A stretch of DNA of 64,000 bases from Elmis aenea (lineage: Eukaryota > Arthropoda > Insecta > Coleoptera > Elmidae), in NCBI GenBank assembly GCA_947652605.1, contig CANTFG010000049.1:1-64000 (forward strand), written 5' to 3'. The position numbers and the translations under genes were made by a program. Of the stretch, positions 1-10,890 are shown one piece after another; the stretch's first letter is position 1; each line of letters starts with the position of its first letter. The notes under the pieces are model-generated. The model made no database searches. It was not told the origin of the DNA and was given only the letters and a program-made list of their open reading frames with translations.

Positions 1-543
1 TTAAAGGCCAACCCCCTTAAAATAGTTTATTAGGCGTATGAACGAATGTATCTCTAATTAAAACTGATTAAGCTTTGAAAGAAGCACTGGTAAATTGGCT
101 TGTGTTGGGCATTTATATATTCTGTTTTAATTAAGTCAACGCGTGTATGCAAATTAGCAAATATCCCGGCAGTTTTTGGGCTCGCGTAATTTTTTCTACT
201 TCATTACGTTTCGTGTATATTTAAATTGACGTGCTTTGTGTATTTTTTAAATGATGTGGTTTAATTCTGTAGCAAGTGTATTCTGAAATTTAGTCTCACG
301 AATATATGGAAACGAGTTTATAAAGTTTACAGCATAGCTTTTTATTAGTTATGTTGTTGGGTGTAAGTCTCCTGGATTGAATATATGTGAACCCAGGAGT
401 ATATCGACGGAAAAAGTTTTTGGTAACAGCAGTAACCCTAGTCTTCACAGTTTCCCTACAAACTTTTAATGTGGTAAAGCAATCTAAATCTAAACTTTTG
501 TTTTGTAAAAATGAAAGACGTGAAAATACGTATGATTCCTTAT
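1..543. other. AT-rich DNA, no gene seen
   Basis: No open frame, RNA gene or repeat that I can name. It ends at the TATA target of the mariner-like element. Confidence 0.5.
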
Positions 544-544
544 A

Positions 545-1044
545 CAGGGTGTCCCAGTTAACGTGAACAGCATGGGGATCTCGTTAACGGTAAGAGATAC
601 AGAGTTGGTTAAATGAGTCAAAATGATCTATGATTTGAGAGCAATTATTTCATTAAAAAAAATCTTGAAAAAAATTAACAGTTTTTGCGCTATTCATTAA
701 AAACAAAAAAATGACGTTTTCGATTTTTGCTTTTAACTTGCTTATTTAAAAGCATACCCAAAATATTTTTCGACATTATTAGGACACTTTTTTGAGTAGA
801 TTTGATATTGGTTAATAAATTTTCCCTATCTTCATTTGTTTTTGTTATTTTAACATCAACTTTCTTATTTTAAATACGGGTCGTAGTTGGCTATGACACC
901 ATTAAATAGAGAATTTTTTTCTCGTTTCATTGATGTAGGGTTTGTTGGGTTTATCTTTAAAAATAAGCGAGTTATTGCAATATCATTGTATTTATTACAT
1001 TTGATCAAAGTTGCCATTGAAAAACAAAAAAAACAAACAGCATA
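545..1044 (+). repeat. left terminal inverted repeat of the DD41D element
   Basis: It contains two blocks shared with other foldback families: an outer block GGGGATCTCGTTAACGG followed by AGAGATACAGAGTTGG (about 575-610), and an inner block GTCGTAGTTGGCTATGAC (about 880-898). Confidence 0.9.
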
Positions 1045-1113
1045 ACTGTCAATTTATATCTGAGAAGTTGTGTTCGTGTTAATTAGTATAAAATAAGCGT
1101 AAAATTATCTATT

Positions 1114-2172
1114 ATGGAAAAATTTACAAACGAAGAAAAATTTGACATGATCTCGTGCTACATATTAGCTCGAAAAAATACAAAAGTTGCCGCTGATGCT
1201 TACTTGGAACGTTATCCTGAACGCCAACAACCCGGTGCTTCAATTTTCCGCCGGCTTGAATATAATTTAAAAACCTTTGGTGCATTTATAAAACCACAGA
1301 AAGAACCTAGACAAGTTGATGAAGATTTAGAACAACTTATTTTAAACCAGGTAACAGCAAATCCTGAAATGTCTGTAAGGGAAATTGAAACAACCAGTGA
1401 AATACCGAAAACTTCAGCTCACAGAATTTTGAAAAAGCACCGTTTTCATCCCTACAAATACCACATCAGTCAAGGACTTCGAGAAGGAGATGCAGAAAGA
1501 CGATTGAATTTCTGTAATTGGTACATCCGACAGTGCGCTAATATTGATCGGTTTCCTTTCCATGTTTTATGGACTGATGAAACACGTTTTACAAACAATG
1601 GCATTTTTAACAGGAATAACAATCATTTTTGGGCAACTGAAAATCCAAACAATATCCGTGAAGCTCGAAACCAAGAACGTTTTGGATTTAATGTGTGGTG
1701 TGGAATCATTGGCAAAAGAATAATTGGACCCATAATTTACAATGAAAATTTAAATAGCCAACGCTATTTAAATCTTCTTGTTGGAGATATCGAAAATGCC
1801 TTAGATAATATACCTATTAATTTAAACCATCGTTTGTGGTTCCAGCAAGATGGGGCTCCACCGCATAATGCAAATGTGGTCACAGAATATTTAAACCGCA
1901 GGTTTTTTAATCAGTGGATTGGAAACAAGGGACCTGTTTTATGGCCAGCACGTTCACCTGACTTAACCCCGATGGATTTTTTTCTTTGGGGTTATGTTAA
2001 AAATGCTCTGTATAGAAGACAGTTTAATACAAGTGATGAGTTAAGATTAGCTGTGTTAAGAACATTTAATCAAATAGATAGAAATATGCTTAGGAAAACG
2101 ATATTATCTATAAAACGCAGAGCTCAAATTTGTATTGCCCATAGAGGGCTACACTTTGAACATAAGTTATAA
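1114..2172 (+). CDS. mariner-like transposase, DD41D type, 352 aa, intact
   Basis: This is a cut-and-paste DNA transposase of the Tc1/mariner type, acting in the nucleus on its own inverted repeats. Residues 1-60 form an N-terminal helical DNA-binding region of the kind annotated DUF4817 in insects. Residues 75-115 look like a second helix-turn-helix ending in a basic KKHRFHPYKYH stretch. The catalytic core shows LWTDETRF (first Asp), WFQQDGAPPH (second Asp) and WPARSPDLTPMDFFLW (third Asp). Exactly 41 residues separate the second and third Asp, so I call it DD41D. The frame has no internal stop and ends in a basic tail. No ATG lies upstream in frame before the inverted repeat. It sits alone between the two repeats. 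Gene and catalytic residues are clear; the exact subfamily and actual activity are inferred. Confidence 0.92.
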   Translation: MEKFTNEEKFDMISCYILARKNTKVAADAYLERYPERQQPGASIFRRLEYNLKTFGAFIKPQKEPRQVDEDLEQLILNQVTANPEMSVREIETTSEIPKTSAHRILKKHRFHPYKYHISQGLREGDAERRLNFCNWYIRQCANIDRFPFHVLWTDETRFTNNGIFNRNNNHFWATENPNNIREARNQERFGFNVWCGIIGKRIIGPIIYNENLNSQRYLNLLVGDIENALDNIPINLNHRLWFQQDGAPPHNANVVTEYLNRRFFNQWIGNKGPVLWPARSPDLTPMDFFLWGYVKNALYRRQFNTSDELRLAVLRTFNQIDRNMLRKTILSIKRRAQICIAHRGLHFEHKL

Positions 2173-2287
2173 TTGTTATTTAGTGGTAATAAGTGAAATA
2201 TCATAATTATTGTGCAAAAATGTAAAAAATTATCTTCAATTATTCCAATTTTTATTTTTTTGTAGGTATTTAAGTATTAGCATATTA

Positions 2288-2786
2288 ATGCTGTTTGTTT
2301 TTTTTGTTTTTCAATGGCAACTTTGATCAAATGTAATAAATACAATGATATTGCAATAACTCGCTTATTTTTAAAGATAAACCCAACAAACCCTACATCA
2401 ATGAAACGAGAAAAAAATTCTCTATTTAATGGTGTCATAGCCAACTACGACCCGTATTTAAAATAAGAAAGTTGATGTTAAAATAACAAAAACAAATGAA
2501 GATAGGGAAAATTTATTAACCAATATCAAATCTACTCAAAAAAGTGTCCTAATAATGTCGAAAAATATTTTGGGTATGCTTTTAAATAAGCAAGTTAAAA
2601 GCAAAAATCGAAAACGTCATTTTTTTGTTTTTAATGAATAGCGCAAAAACTGTTAATTTTTTTCAAGATTTTTTTTAATGAAATAATTGCTCTCAAATCA
2701 TAGATCATTTTGACTCATTTAACCAACTCTGTATCTCTTACCGTTAACGAGATCCCCATGCTGTTCACGTTAACTGGGACACCCTG
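2288..2786 (-). repeat. right terminal inverted repeat of the DD41D element
   Basis: Mirror image of 545-1044, ending ACCCTG and then TATA. A short open frame starting at 2710 runs out of this repeat into the LINE and is an artefact of the junction. Confidence 0.9.
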
Positions 2787-2790
2787 TATA

Positions 2791-3077
2791 CAAAAAAGGC
2801 AGCTGGGATGGTTGGGCCACATTTATAGGATGAAAGAAGAAAGGTTAACCAGAAGAGCATATGAAGCAAGAACACAGGGAAAAAACAAAAGAGGTAGACC
2901 AAGAAAAACTTGGCAAGATGAAGTTAAAAAGCAGCAGCGGATAGAAACATCAAATGGAAAGACATAAAAAGGCTAGCACAAGACAGAAAAACAGGGAAAA
3001 AAGTCAGCACAACACAACTCAACATTCCTACACCTAACAGTAGAAGGACTCATGACTAAATAAATAAATAAATAAAT
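2791..3077 (+). mobile_element. LINE 3' end (RTE-like reverse transcriptase C-terminus) with (TAAA)n tail
   Basis: The + frame reads LGWLGHIYRM, then KNKRGRPRKTW, the C-terminal signature of many insect RTE-like LINE proteins. It continues with frame slips to a stop and an AAAT tetranucleotide tail at 3056-3077. Everything upstream in the LINE is missing, so it is a dead 5'-truncated copy. Confidence 0.7.
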
Positions 3078-3081
3078 ACAT

Positions 3082-4308
3082 CTTGAAATTAAACAAAACT
3101 GAACTAAAAATAGCGTTACAAGTAGGTAATACTGAAATTGAAATAAATAAAATGTAATGATTTTTACAATTTAATAATTATGGAATTATGTAGGCCTTTG
3201 TGGCTTATTAATTAAATATTTGGTTTGGTAAATACTCATAAAAATTGTTTGTTTAATGAATTCGCATATATATGTTTAAATGTATAGGAACGTGGGCAAA
3301 TTTAGTAGACTTAATATTAATAAGTATTTTTAAATCGACTGAAATGCAAACCATTAAATATCTCAGAACAAAGGAAAATGGACTTACTTGTATTATGATA
3401 AATAGTACCTATTTATTATAAATGCAATACTACATTCTCTAATAATTTGTTTTTTACTGGTTGTATATTCTTGCAATTGTTTTGAATTAAGGGACAAATA
3501 CACGGAGCACGCATTAGAGAAGTCCTGCCACACGCAGTCGTAAAAATAGTAGGCTACAGAAGGGTGCTACCTATTTTTCATACATCACAATGGTTTATAC
3601 AGGGTGGCCCCCTGACATCCGTGATAATCAACATTGAAAAGAAAAGACGAATACGAAAATTTAGATTAAAATTAGCCGTGAAGCGTGCAGAACTAGCAGC
3701 TGAACGCTAAATATCTGTTATTCCCTACCAACCCGTATTATTCACATAAAAGTCTCTTTATCAGCGCCATTTGTTAATGTAAATCGAAGATAGCACGTGA
3801 GAAACGTTCTGCCGTTTCGTTTTAATTTGGCTACTTGACATTGGTGGGATAAAGACCGACTGCATGAATAGCTGCTAATGCCTGTTTTTTCCGTTAAGTT
3901 TGCGTATAAAATATGGATGAAAATTTTCGTACGTTCTGGCTATGGTTACTTTGTCAAGTTCGGTTCTAGTCACGACAAACTTTCGGGTATTTATCATTAA
4001 TTTGTTAAGGGATTTTCTGAGCACGTATTTCGGTGTTGTAGCCGCGTGTCGTTAGTTTAGTTCAAGTTGTCTTAAAGTGTAATAATTGTTTTGCCATGCC
4101 TGTTTAGTAGCTTGAATAATCATATTTTATAGATAATCAACTAAGAATGGAAATAGGATAATGTATAACAAGGAAAACAGGTAACGGCAAGTTTGTTTAG
4201 TTGGTGATTAGTCTCGTATTAATATTCAGAATTAAATTATGCTACATTGATATTTTATTTAATATATCTATTAGAAAAATGGTTTTGCAGATTTCGACTT
4301 AAATACAA
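3082..4308. other. no gene seen; one isolated transposon-like end
   Basis: A TATACAGGGTGGCC terminus at about 3598 resembles the left end of the mariner-like families, but no matching right end was found. The rest is unassigned AT-rich DNA. Confidence 0.4.
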
Positions 4309-5624
4309 TTAGGGGAGAGCGGGGTAATGACGCTCAGTGGGTAATTACGCTCACCGTCGTTTTGCGCCAGTTTTCAAATATTTAAAAGTTAAACTTAGCA
4401 ACCTAGCTTTTGTTCTAATAAACACAATGCCGTAAGTAAAAAAATTATTTCACCATAAAACGTAAGTTAATTGAGTGTGTGTCATTTTTAACATTTTCAT
4501 ATAAGAAATCGCCTACAAAAAAAAAACCTGTAAGTAGCTCAATTAGTCTAATTTGAGTGTGCTTTGGTCTCCTATGAAACTTGTGTCTTTTTTAGCAGGA
4601 GTGACCATATAAAGTTTTTTTTTAAATTCAAGGCTAGTTTAGTAAAATACAGAATTTAGACAATGGGCGTTTACACAAAAAAATAAAACTTGATAAAATA
4701 TTTTTTAAATGATAATCTGAGCTATAAAGTTTATTCTCAACCACCAAAAATTAAAAAAAAATCATCCAGTTCCGAGAAATAAATTTTTAAAATGCCCTTT
4801 ATATTTCAAATTCTGAAACGCGCTGTGATTGGCCGTGACGTCACTCTCCGCACAGTCCATGTGCAGCGGACTAGTTCCTATGCATCGCATAATGACAAGT
4901 TGTTATAATATTTTAATATAATACGTTTTTTCTTTAATCAACTATGTATATTATTGCAATGTACGTAAATTATTATTGTGACAAGTTCTACACCTTTTTT
5001 TTTGGGATATTCAGAACAAATAAAGATTATTATTAATATTATGTTAGGCGCGAAGCGCGCGACGAAGACGCCGCAGGGGCGTACTTTGGCCGTCGATTGT
5101 AAATAATAAACGTAATCGAACAATAATTACATTTTATTATAATGAATAAAATACAAACAGTACTGCCTTTTAACAGTATTAGCAAAAGAATGATCTCAAG
5201 CCAACCCCGAGACCCCTCAGGGTGGCTTCACAACATATCTTAAGTGTTTTTAACATAAACAAATATGACATTCCTGGACCAGGCATATTTGTGTTCAAAT
5301 ATTCTTTACGTACCTATACAGTATTGCGAGAGGTTTTAACTAGTTGTTAGTTTAGTGTATATTTCATTATAAAACAAAGCAAATGTGTAAGTAAATTAAT
5401 TATTTTGTAGAAATAATTCGATATTATACTAAGGTCATTTAACAGGTGAAAATATGAACAAAAAGTATGTTTCAGTTTATTGTTTAATAATAGGTGATTG
5501 TAAACATTAAAAAAATGTACCTACTACTCTTTTAGTCATAGCTATATCTAAAAAACTTACAAAATTAATCTTAAATTCGAGGTAAATAAAATATGGCCTA
5601 TATATAATAGTAGATAATTAATAA

Positions 5625-5775
5625 AGTTGGTTTCTCCTGTTGTTTGATTATAGGTTAAATAAACGAAAAGTTGCTGGTTCTCAAACAGGTTTATTCGTTG
5701 CAAATTCTTTTTTTTTAAAGATCCGACATGTTTCGCCAATGTTATTTTATCGTCATCCTCAGGGCTAAAAATTAT
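5625..5775 (+). repeat. dispersed repeat, possibly Penelope-like
   Basis: Contains AAAGTTGGTTT...GAAAAGTTGCTGGTT, followed (antisense) by a CCTGAGGATGACG...GGCGAAACATGTCGG stretch of the kind often seen in Penelope-like or related insect repeats. Parts recur at about 7540-7557 joined to 8685-8705, and inverted at 8713-8790. Confidence 0.35.
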
Positions 5776-6214
5776 ATTATATATACTTATAACTTATTAT
5801 AACTTATAACTTTTCGTTCATTTAATAGTAGATAATGTTCAATTCAATGATTCTACTATATTAATTTACACTTATAAGTTTTGAATGTTATCAGTTTTAT
5901 GCTTAGATCATATAAAAAAAGGTATATGGCTTTTTGTAAAACAAGCACTGTTAGTTCAGTATAAATATAATACAAATTTCATTGCTTTAACACTAATCAG
6001 CATTTTTAATCAAACATAAACATGCACCAAATAGCATACTACAAATAAGTATTGTTTAAAACTGCAGATTTTTTTGTTGGAAAGTAATAGGTTGCTTCAT
6101 ATTATATATTATTGCCATATGATTAATGCTTAATGCTAATGATAATGCTTAATGACAATCTTTTTCACTTTAGTGTTTTTTTTTGCATAAATACTATTTA
6201 ATATATTTTTTAGT

Positions 6215-6412
6215 TTATTCAAATTTTAAATGGTCTTCGCAACAATATAATTTAGTTTTTTCGCTTACGTCGGAAATACAACGTCTTGCTGCATCAAACC
6301 ATTTTTTTCTTTTGGTGGAATTATCCGGAACAGCAAAAAACAATTTTTCTGGGTTTTTTGTAGAAGTGGTCTTACATTCAGGCACAAAACACCACTTTCT
6401 GTACAACGACAT
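6215..6412 (-). pseudogene. THAP-type zinc-finger fragment (transposon-borne)
   Basis: The ATG at 6412 opens a 65-codon frame beginning MSLYRKWCFVPECK. It shows the THAP C2CH pattern: CFVPEC, the conserved Pro in FFAVPDN, the Trp in RKKWFDAARR and YCCEDH for the last Cys and His. THAP modules bind specific DNA through a zinc ion. The AVPTIF-type end of the domain is absent; the frame stops right after DHLKFE, so a downstream exon or a truncation is likely. It lies ~240 bp inside the right end of the 4661-6654 element and is probably the start of its transposase. I could not find the rest. Confidence 0.6.
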
Positions 6413-7561
6413 GGTTGCGTTATATTTACACAAGCACACGCGTGATTTGCCTCACCGAGTACGTACGGAGAGTGACGTCATTTCTCGTGCGCATCGTCCA
6501 AGCCGTTTACGGCGCAATTTGCCGCGGGAAAACTTTAATCGTTAATAATAAATAAACGAAGTTGATTTAAACAATTTTAACTTCACATACGATATTCTGA
6601 ACACCAAATCTATCAAATTCTGAAAAAATTAAAAATTAGTGTAAACGCCCATTGTGCAACAGGGGGTAATGGCGCTCAATTAGCTACAGGAATACCGCTT
6701 GTTGAGCGGCATTACCCTCATTGATATTTTTATATAATTTAATTTACATTTTATTTTTTCTTATAGTAATTGTGCACAATGCCTCGTACAACTAAAAGAA
6801 CAACTGGTAAAGCATCCTGGAATATCAATATCCAAAAATGTTTACACATAAAATAGGTGAGCGCCATTGCCCAATAGCAGGCGGGTAATTCCGCTCACTT
6901 ACATGTTTTTAAATTATTAATAACTTTTTGTTCTTTAAGGTTCAATCAAGTTTGACTTAACCCGAACACTAAGTATTGTTTTGGCGACAACAACCTCAAA
7001 TTACAGGGTACCGTAAACCGGGGCTACTTTGACATAGTTTTGAAGGTTTTTTCAACGTTATTTTTTTATTTTTTGATTAAATGATCTGGAATAAAGTCCA
7101 TCGTAACAATAGAACCTTCCACTATATATCCCCCACGTAAAATTGCTTCTGGGAGGTAAAACAAAACTTTAAAAAAATATTTAATTTGGTGTCAAAGTAA
7201 CCCCGAATGTGGGGCTACTTTAACATTGCAATTAATTTAATTATAAGTCGAAGAACGACTACAGTGGGGGTTTCTTTGACATCTGAGTATTAAAAAAATA
7301 TATATTTTACAACCAGAACACGAGTTAAAGGCTTATTAATTTCAAAATACTTGGCATAAATCGTATTTTTAATAAAAGTTTAACGTTATTTTAATAACAT
7401 GTATAAAAATAAACAAAATCCTTTAGGTTGCTTTCTTAACACTAGGTATTAAAAATATATTTTTCTTCAGAAGCAAATTAACACAAAATAAAATACTTAT
7501 ACTGGGTAAGGCTATATAAATGTAGGTACCTATTAAATTAAACAAAAGTTGCTGGTTTTAA

Positions 7562-8680
7562 CTCTTACAGGCATGGTGGTACACGTTATGTACCACTATT
7601 TTTGTTACCAATGCTGCATGGTGGTATTGAAATTGTACCACCTAATTTAATATTTCTGCTGTTCTGCACGATAGCTTAAAAACTGTACCACCTATCCCAA
7701 TATGTACTGACATAACATAACTTTACGCTGCAGGTCAGAACCTGATAGAAATTGCTTGCATTGATCATCTGTCAACTCATTTTAGTTGTATTTTGTACCC
7801 CAGTAAAGTGTACAAAAATAATTTGTTGTAATTAGTGTAATTTTAACGTAAAATAATTGTGTTTTTGTTAAATCTGTCTGCTTGTGGTATGGTTTACACT
7901 TGACATTGTTTTCATATTTAAAATAAGTTTTTCTTGTGTTTATTTGACAATATTTTGGTGGTACGTTATTTGTACCACTGTGAGCATTCAAACAAATAAT
8001 CATTATTAAAATGGCAAAATACAATTTAGAAGACTTGTCATTTGAATTGAAAGATATGACAATGGATTAATTTCTTGCGGAATTTGAAGATATTCTGACT
8101 GACCAAGAATCTATAATTGGTGAACTAGATTATACAGAGCAGGTAAATGAGGAAAGGGAAGTTGATTTAGAAATGGATAATTTAGAAACTTATCAGATTC
8201 TGAAAGCAATATGCCACTATGTCATTTTGCTAAAAAAAAATCAACAAACAGATATTACTGAAATCAAAACTTTCCTAGGAAAGCTTACCAACCAGGGTGC
8301 GGTTAAAGATCTGGAAACTGTAGTACAAAAAAAATCAAGTATACGCACAAAATGGATGTGTTCAATATGCAAAGTGCCATTTTGTTTATCTAAATCAAAG
8401 ATATGTTTTCAGGACTATCACAAAGAAGTAAAATAAAAGAAAATATTACAATTTGTGATAAATCAAGCTACTCAAAATTTCGCATTACAGGCATAGTGGT
8501 ACATAGGGTGTACCACCTCACCAGGAGTTGCTGAACTCGACGAGGATGCTAAAACATATATTTTTCTTTTTTAATCTGCAGCCTCTTTCAAATGTATTTA
8601 GTTTCGTTGTTAATAAATAATTTTGAATTTTGTGTGCAGCACGGGCAAAAATATGTCTACTTTTTATGTGCCTGTAAGAG
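7562..8680 (+). mobile_element. piggyBac-type element, internally deleted, TTAA target duplication
   Basis: The 12-bp inverted termini CTCTTACAGGCA (7562-7573 and 8669-8680) are flanked by TTAA at 7558-7561 and 8681-8684, the piggyBac signature. Several short palindromes built on GGTGGTAC/GTACCACC lie just inside both ends and are probable transposase sites. Only the two ends of the transposase gene remain (8011-8436). At 1119 bp it must have been moved by a full-length relative. Confidence 0.85.
8011..8436 (+). pseudogene. piggyBac transposase remnant: N-terminus fused to C-terminal zinc finger
   Basis: One frame from ATG 8011 to the stop at 8437, broken only by TAA at 8068. The start MAKYNLEDLSFEL resembles piggyBac N-termini. 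The last 30 residues hold the cysteine/histidine cluster WMCSICKVPFCLSKSKICF followed by QDYH, typical of the C-terminal finger of piggyBac transposases. The whole DDD catalytic core is missing, which matches the internal deletion. It cannot be an active enzyme. Confidence 0.7.
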
Positions 8681-9015
8681 TTAAAAGCAGGTTTATTCTT
8701 AATAAAATTCTTTAATTTTCAAAACCAGCAATTTTCGTTTAATTTAACCCAATCAAGCAACAGAAAAAACCAACTTTATCTATAGGTATTAATTAAAGCT
8801 TAAGATAATTTTTAAAAAGTAAATATTTCTGTAGATGACACACTTTTACTAATTAGATAACATATATTATATAGGTAGGTATGTTCTATGGGAAGAATAA
8901 ACATAAAATACGTAAATGTAAAAACATAAACATAAAATATTCATAGCGAAAAGTCACACCCCAGAGTCTGTCAAAGTTACCGAGATACCCCTAAAGTCAA
9001 AGTTTACGGTACCCA

Positions 9016-9429
9016 TTATTGGAAATAAATTCTTCAACCCTTATATATTTGGAACAAGAAAAAAATTAAGGAATTTAAATAGGCCATAGCCAACTATAGC
9101 TTTCATTTAAAAGAAGGTAAGTTTGTGTCATCACTTTTTAACGGCGAGCGTAAAAATTTTTTTTTAGTGTAGGTAATCAAATTAACACAAAAATATCTAA
9201 AAATAATGTTTATAAAGTACTTTGATATTTTCATTAATAACGGGGATATGTCACATTATTATTATGACAAAAAGCACTTTTTTTTCCTATAACTCAACAA
9301 CAGGAAATGATAGAAAACGGCTCCGAGTTTATTTCAAAAAACTGCACCTTTTTGGTAATTTAACCGCTTCTCTATCTTAAATATCAAAGCGAGATACCCA
9401 TGTAATCCCATCGAATTTGGACCACCCTG
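9016..9429 (-). mobile_element. right half of a foldback mariner-like element (family C)
   Basis: It matches the right arm of the complete copy at 26659-27880, including the AACTATAGCTTTC...TTTTTAACGGCGAGCG segment and the terminal GGACCACCCTG followed by TA. The left arm is missing; the truncation abuts the end of the 7006-9014 element. Confidence 0.75.
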
Positions 9430-10540
9430 TACAGCTTCATGACTTTTTTTGCAAAAACGTCGGAACTATTGAACATCTGTTACGAAGCCAACGCGCTCTG
9501 TTTTATATAAGTAACTGTATTAAATTAATGCATTTATCTGCTGTGGAAGTATTTCAGAAATATAATAATACAAGAAACTCATAGCTGTTGGTGCAATGCA
9601 ATCATTTTTGGAATCGACGCGTGAGTTTGCACTCTTCACGCTGATCAGCGCTGGCTTTACGTTGCCGACGAAACAAAATATTAATCGTTTCCATTGTTCA
9701 AAGATTTTGTTTCAGTAAAACACGACATACACTTTGTATATTATATGTAGCATGCACAAAGATTAAATTTTGCAGTAACTTACACATTTTTTGTTTACCC
9801 AAACGCTTTGTGTGGTTTCAGTAAATTTATATAAAATTTGTTTTTATCTGCAAATAAAGTTTTGTTAAAATTAGTAAGCAAAACCCTTTAAAGTGTTTTT
9901 AATTAACTTTTAATTAATTTATTTGCGTATAAGTACTGCATTTCCAAAATAATGTGACTAATAGTCTTAAGATGTGAAGATGTATTTTAATATTCACTTT
10001 TCTAGTTGGAATAATATTGTTCCGACATAATTATTGAATGAAATCGATTTATAAACGAGATGTTTAAATGTTTCCTTCCCTCAATACTTTATGCCGGTGA
10101 AGTCGTATAATAGGTAATGTATACACGCATCAGTAAAGAAATGTCAGTTAATATCGACTTCTTGAAACCATGTCGTAAAGTGGAAATGTTCATTGAAAAC
10201 CTTACATACCGAATTTAAACATAAATCTATCATTTCAGAAATTTTAAAATACGTTGCTTCAAACTGCCATTTGTTTCGCTGTATATCATGTTCAAACGAT
10301 TTTTGCAACTAAATTCATATGTTGTAAGTTAAAAAAAAAATATTTTTCAAGGTTTGCATTGATTACTTTCGCATTAATTAAAAAAGTTGAAAAAAAAACA
10401 TTGCCCCTTTTAGGTCTTATAATGGGTATTTCAACAAGAGATGTAGGATTTGTTTTTTTAATTAAATTTCAAAGAATTACAACAATAAATTTTTTTAAAT
10501 TTCAGAATAGAGTAGAGACATCAGGGTACCCACTTTTCTA
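9430..10540. other. AT-rich DNA, no feature seen
   Basis: Short open frames such as 10254-10541 have AT-driven composition, no recognisable domain and no codon bias that I can detect. Confidence 0.5.
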
Positions 10541-10544
10541 ACCT

Positions 10545-10890
10545 GTTGTGTGGGTAATTCCGTTAATATTAAAGATACAGAAACGTTTAAATTAGCAAAT
10601 TTGTGCAGAATTTAATGGTAAATCTGATGCTATTTTCAAATTTGACCTACGTCATCAACTTTTGGAAATATTTTGAAAAAACTGAAAAAGGTTGATCTTT
10701 TCAAACTAAAATAATTCAGTAAGCATATGAGCTAGAACAAAAATAAAAATTGGCTTGTATAGATATTTTTACGTAGATTTTAAATATGTTAACGAAATTT
10801 TCATAGCACTCTCAATTTCCGAGTTATAACACAAAGTTGCATTTTTTTTAAATGGAAGTCATAGTTAGCTGTAGCCATATTAAAATAGTA
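10545..10890 (+). repeat. decayed left arm of a foldback mariner-like element
   Basis: It carries the inner conserved block in degraded form (TTTAAATGGAAGTCATAGTTAG, broken by one base change), preceded by the TAATATTAAAGATACAGAAACG version of the outer block. No matching partner arm nearby. Confidence 0.4.

Larger units (their letters stand above)
545..2786 (+). mobile_element. complete mariner-like (DD41D) element with ~0.5-kb inverted repeats
   Basis: The element starts CAGGGTGTCCCAGTTAACG and ends with the reverse complement, flanked by TA (TATA on both sides). The inverted repeats are about 500 bp each (545-1044 and 2288-2786) and look almost identical by eye, so insertion was probably recent. 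They enclose one uninterrupted transposase gene at 1114-2172. TA duplication is the Tc1/mariner hallmark, but repeats this long are unusual for that superfamily, where about 30 bp is common. A LINE 3' end abuts the right side. This is the only copy in the window that could be autonomous, and the reference for several deleted relatives. Confidence 0.93.
4661..6654 (-). mobile_element. THAP-encoding DNA transposon with CAATGGGCGTTTACAC termini
   Basis: A perfect 16-bp inverted repeat CAATGGGCGTTTACAC lies at 4661 and, reversed, ends at 6654. A THAP domain is encoded on the minus strand near the right end, so transcription probably runs leftward. THAP domains are the DNA-binding part of P-element-type and some other transposases. 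No 8-bp target duplication is visible and no catalytic domain was recognised, so the copy is probably deleted. A CG-rich palindromic patch lies at about 5047-5098. Confidence 0.55.
4309..6905. mobile_element. unclassified element with six GGGTAATnnCGCTCA motifs
   Basis: A 15-bp motif GGGTAATnnCGCTCA occurs at 4322, 4339, 6664 and 6883 on + and at 6703 and 6858 on - (one copy has GCCC for ACCC). The two right-hand pairs are inverted and could form hairpins. The motifs bracket the THAP-encoding element inserted between them. Such arrays usually mark transposon subtermini. Superfamily and true ends are unknown. Confidence 0.45.
7006..9014. mobile_element. element with GGGTACCGTAAAC inverted termini, host of a piggyBac insertion
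   Basis: GGGTACCGTAAAC at 7006 is matched by its exact reverse complement ending at 9014. Inside the left end GGGGCTACTTTGACA and two variants recur (about 7020, 7210, 7265), and related CTGTCAAAG / AAAGTCAAAG motifs lie inside the right end. No coding of its own was recognised, and no target duplication is clear. Superfamily unknown. Confidence 0.5.

Noticed and set aside
2710..2967. 85-codon protein
   Set aside because: Its first part is read from the right inverted repeat of the DD41D element and its second part from a LINE; a junction artefact.
4938..5123. 61-codon minus frame over a CG-rich palindrome
   Set aside because: No recognised domain; short and within a transposon.
6183..6545. 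120-codon plus frame
   Set aside because: Antisense of the THAP-coding stretch, which has the conserved Cys/His pattern on the minus strand.
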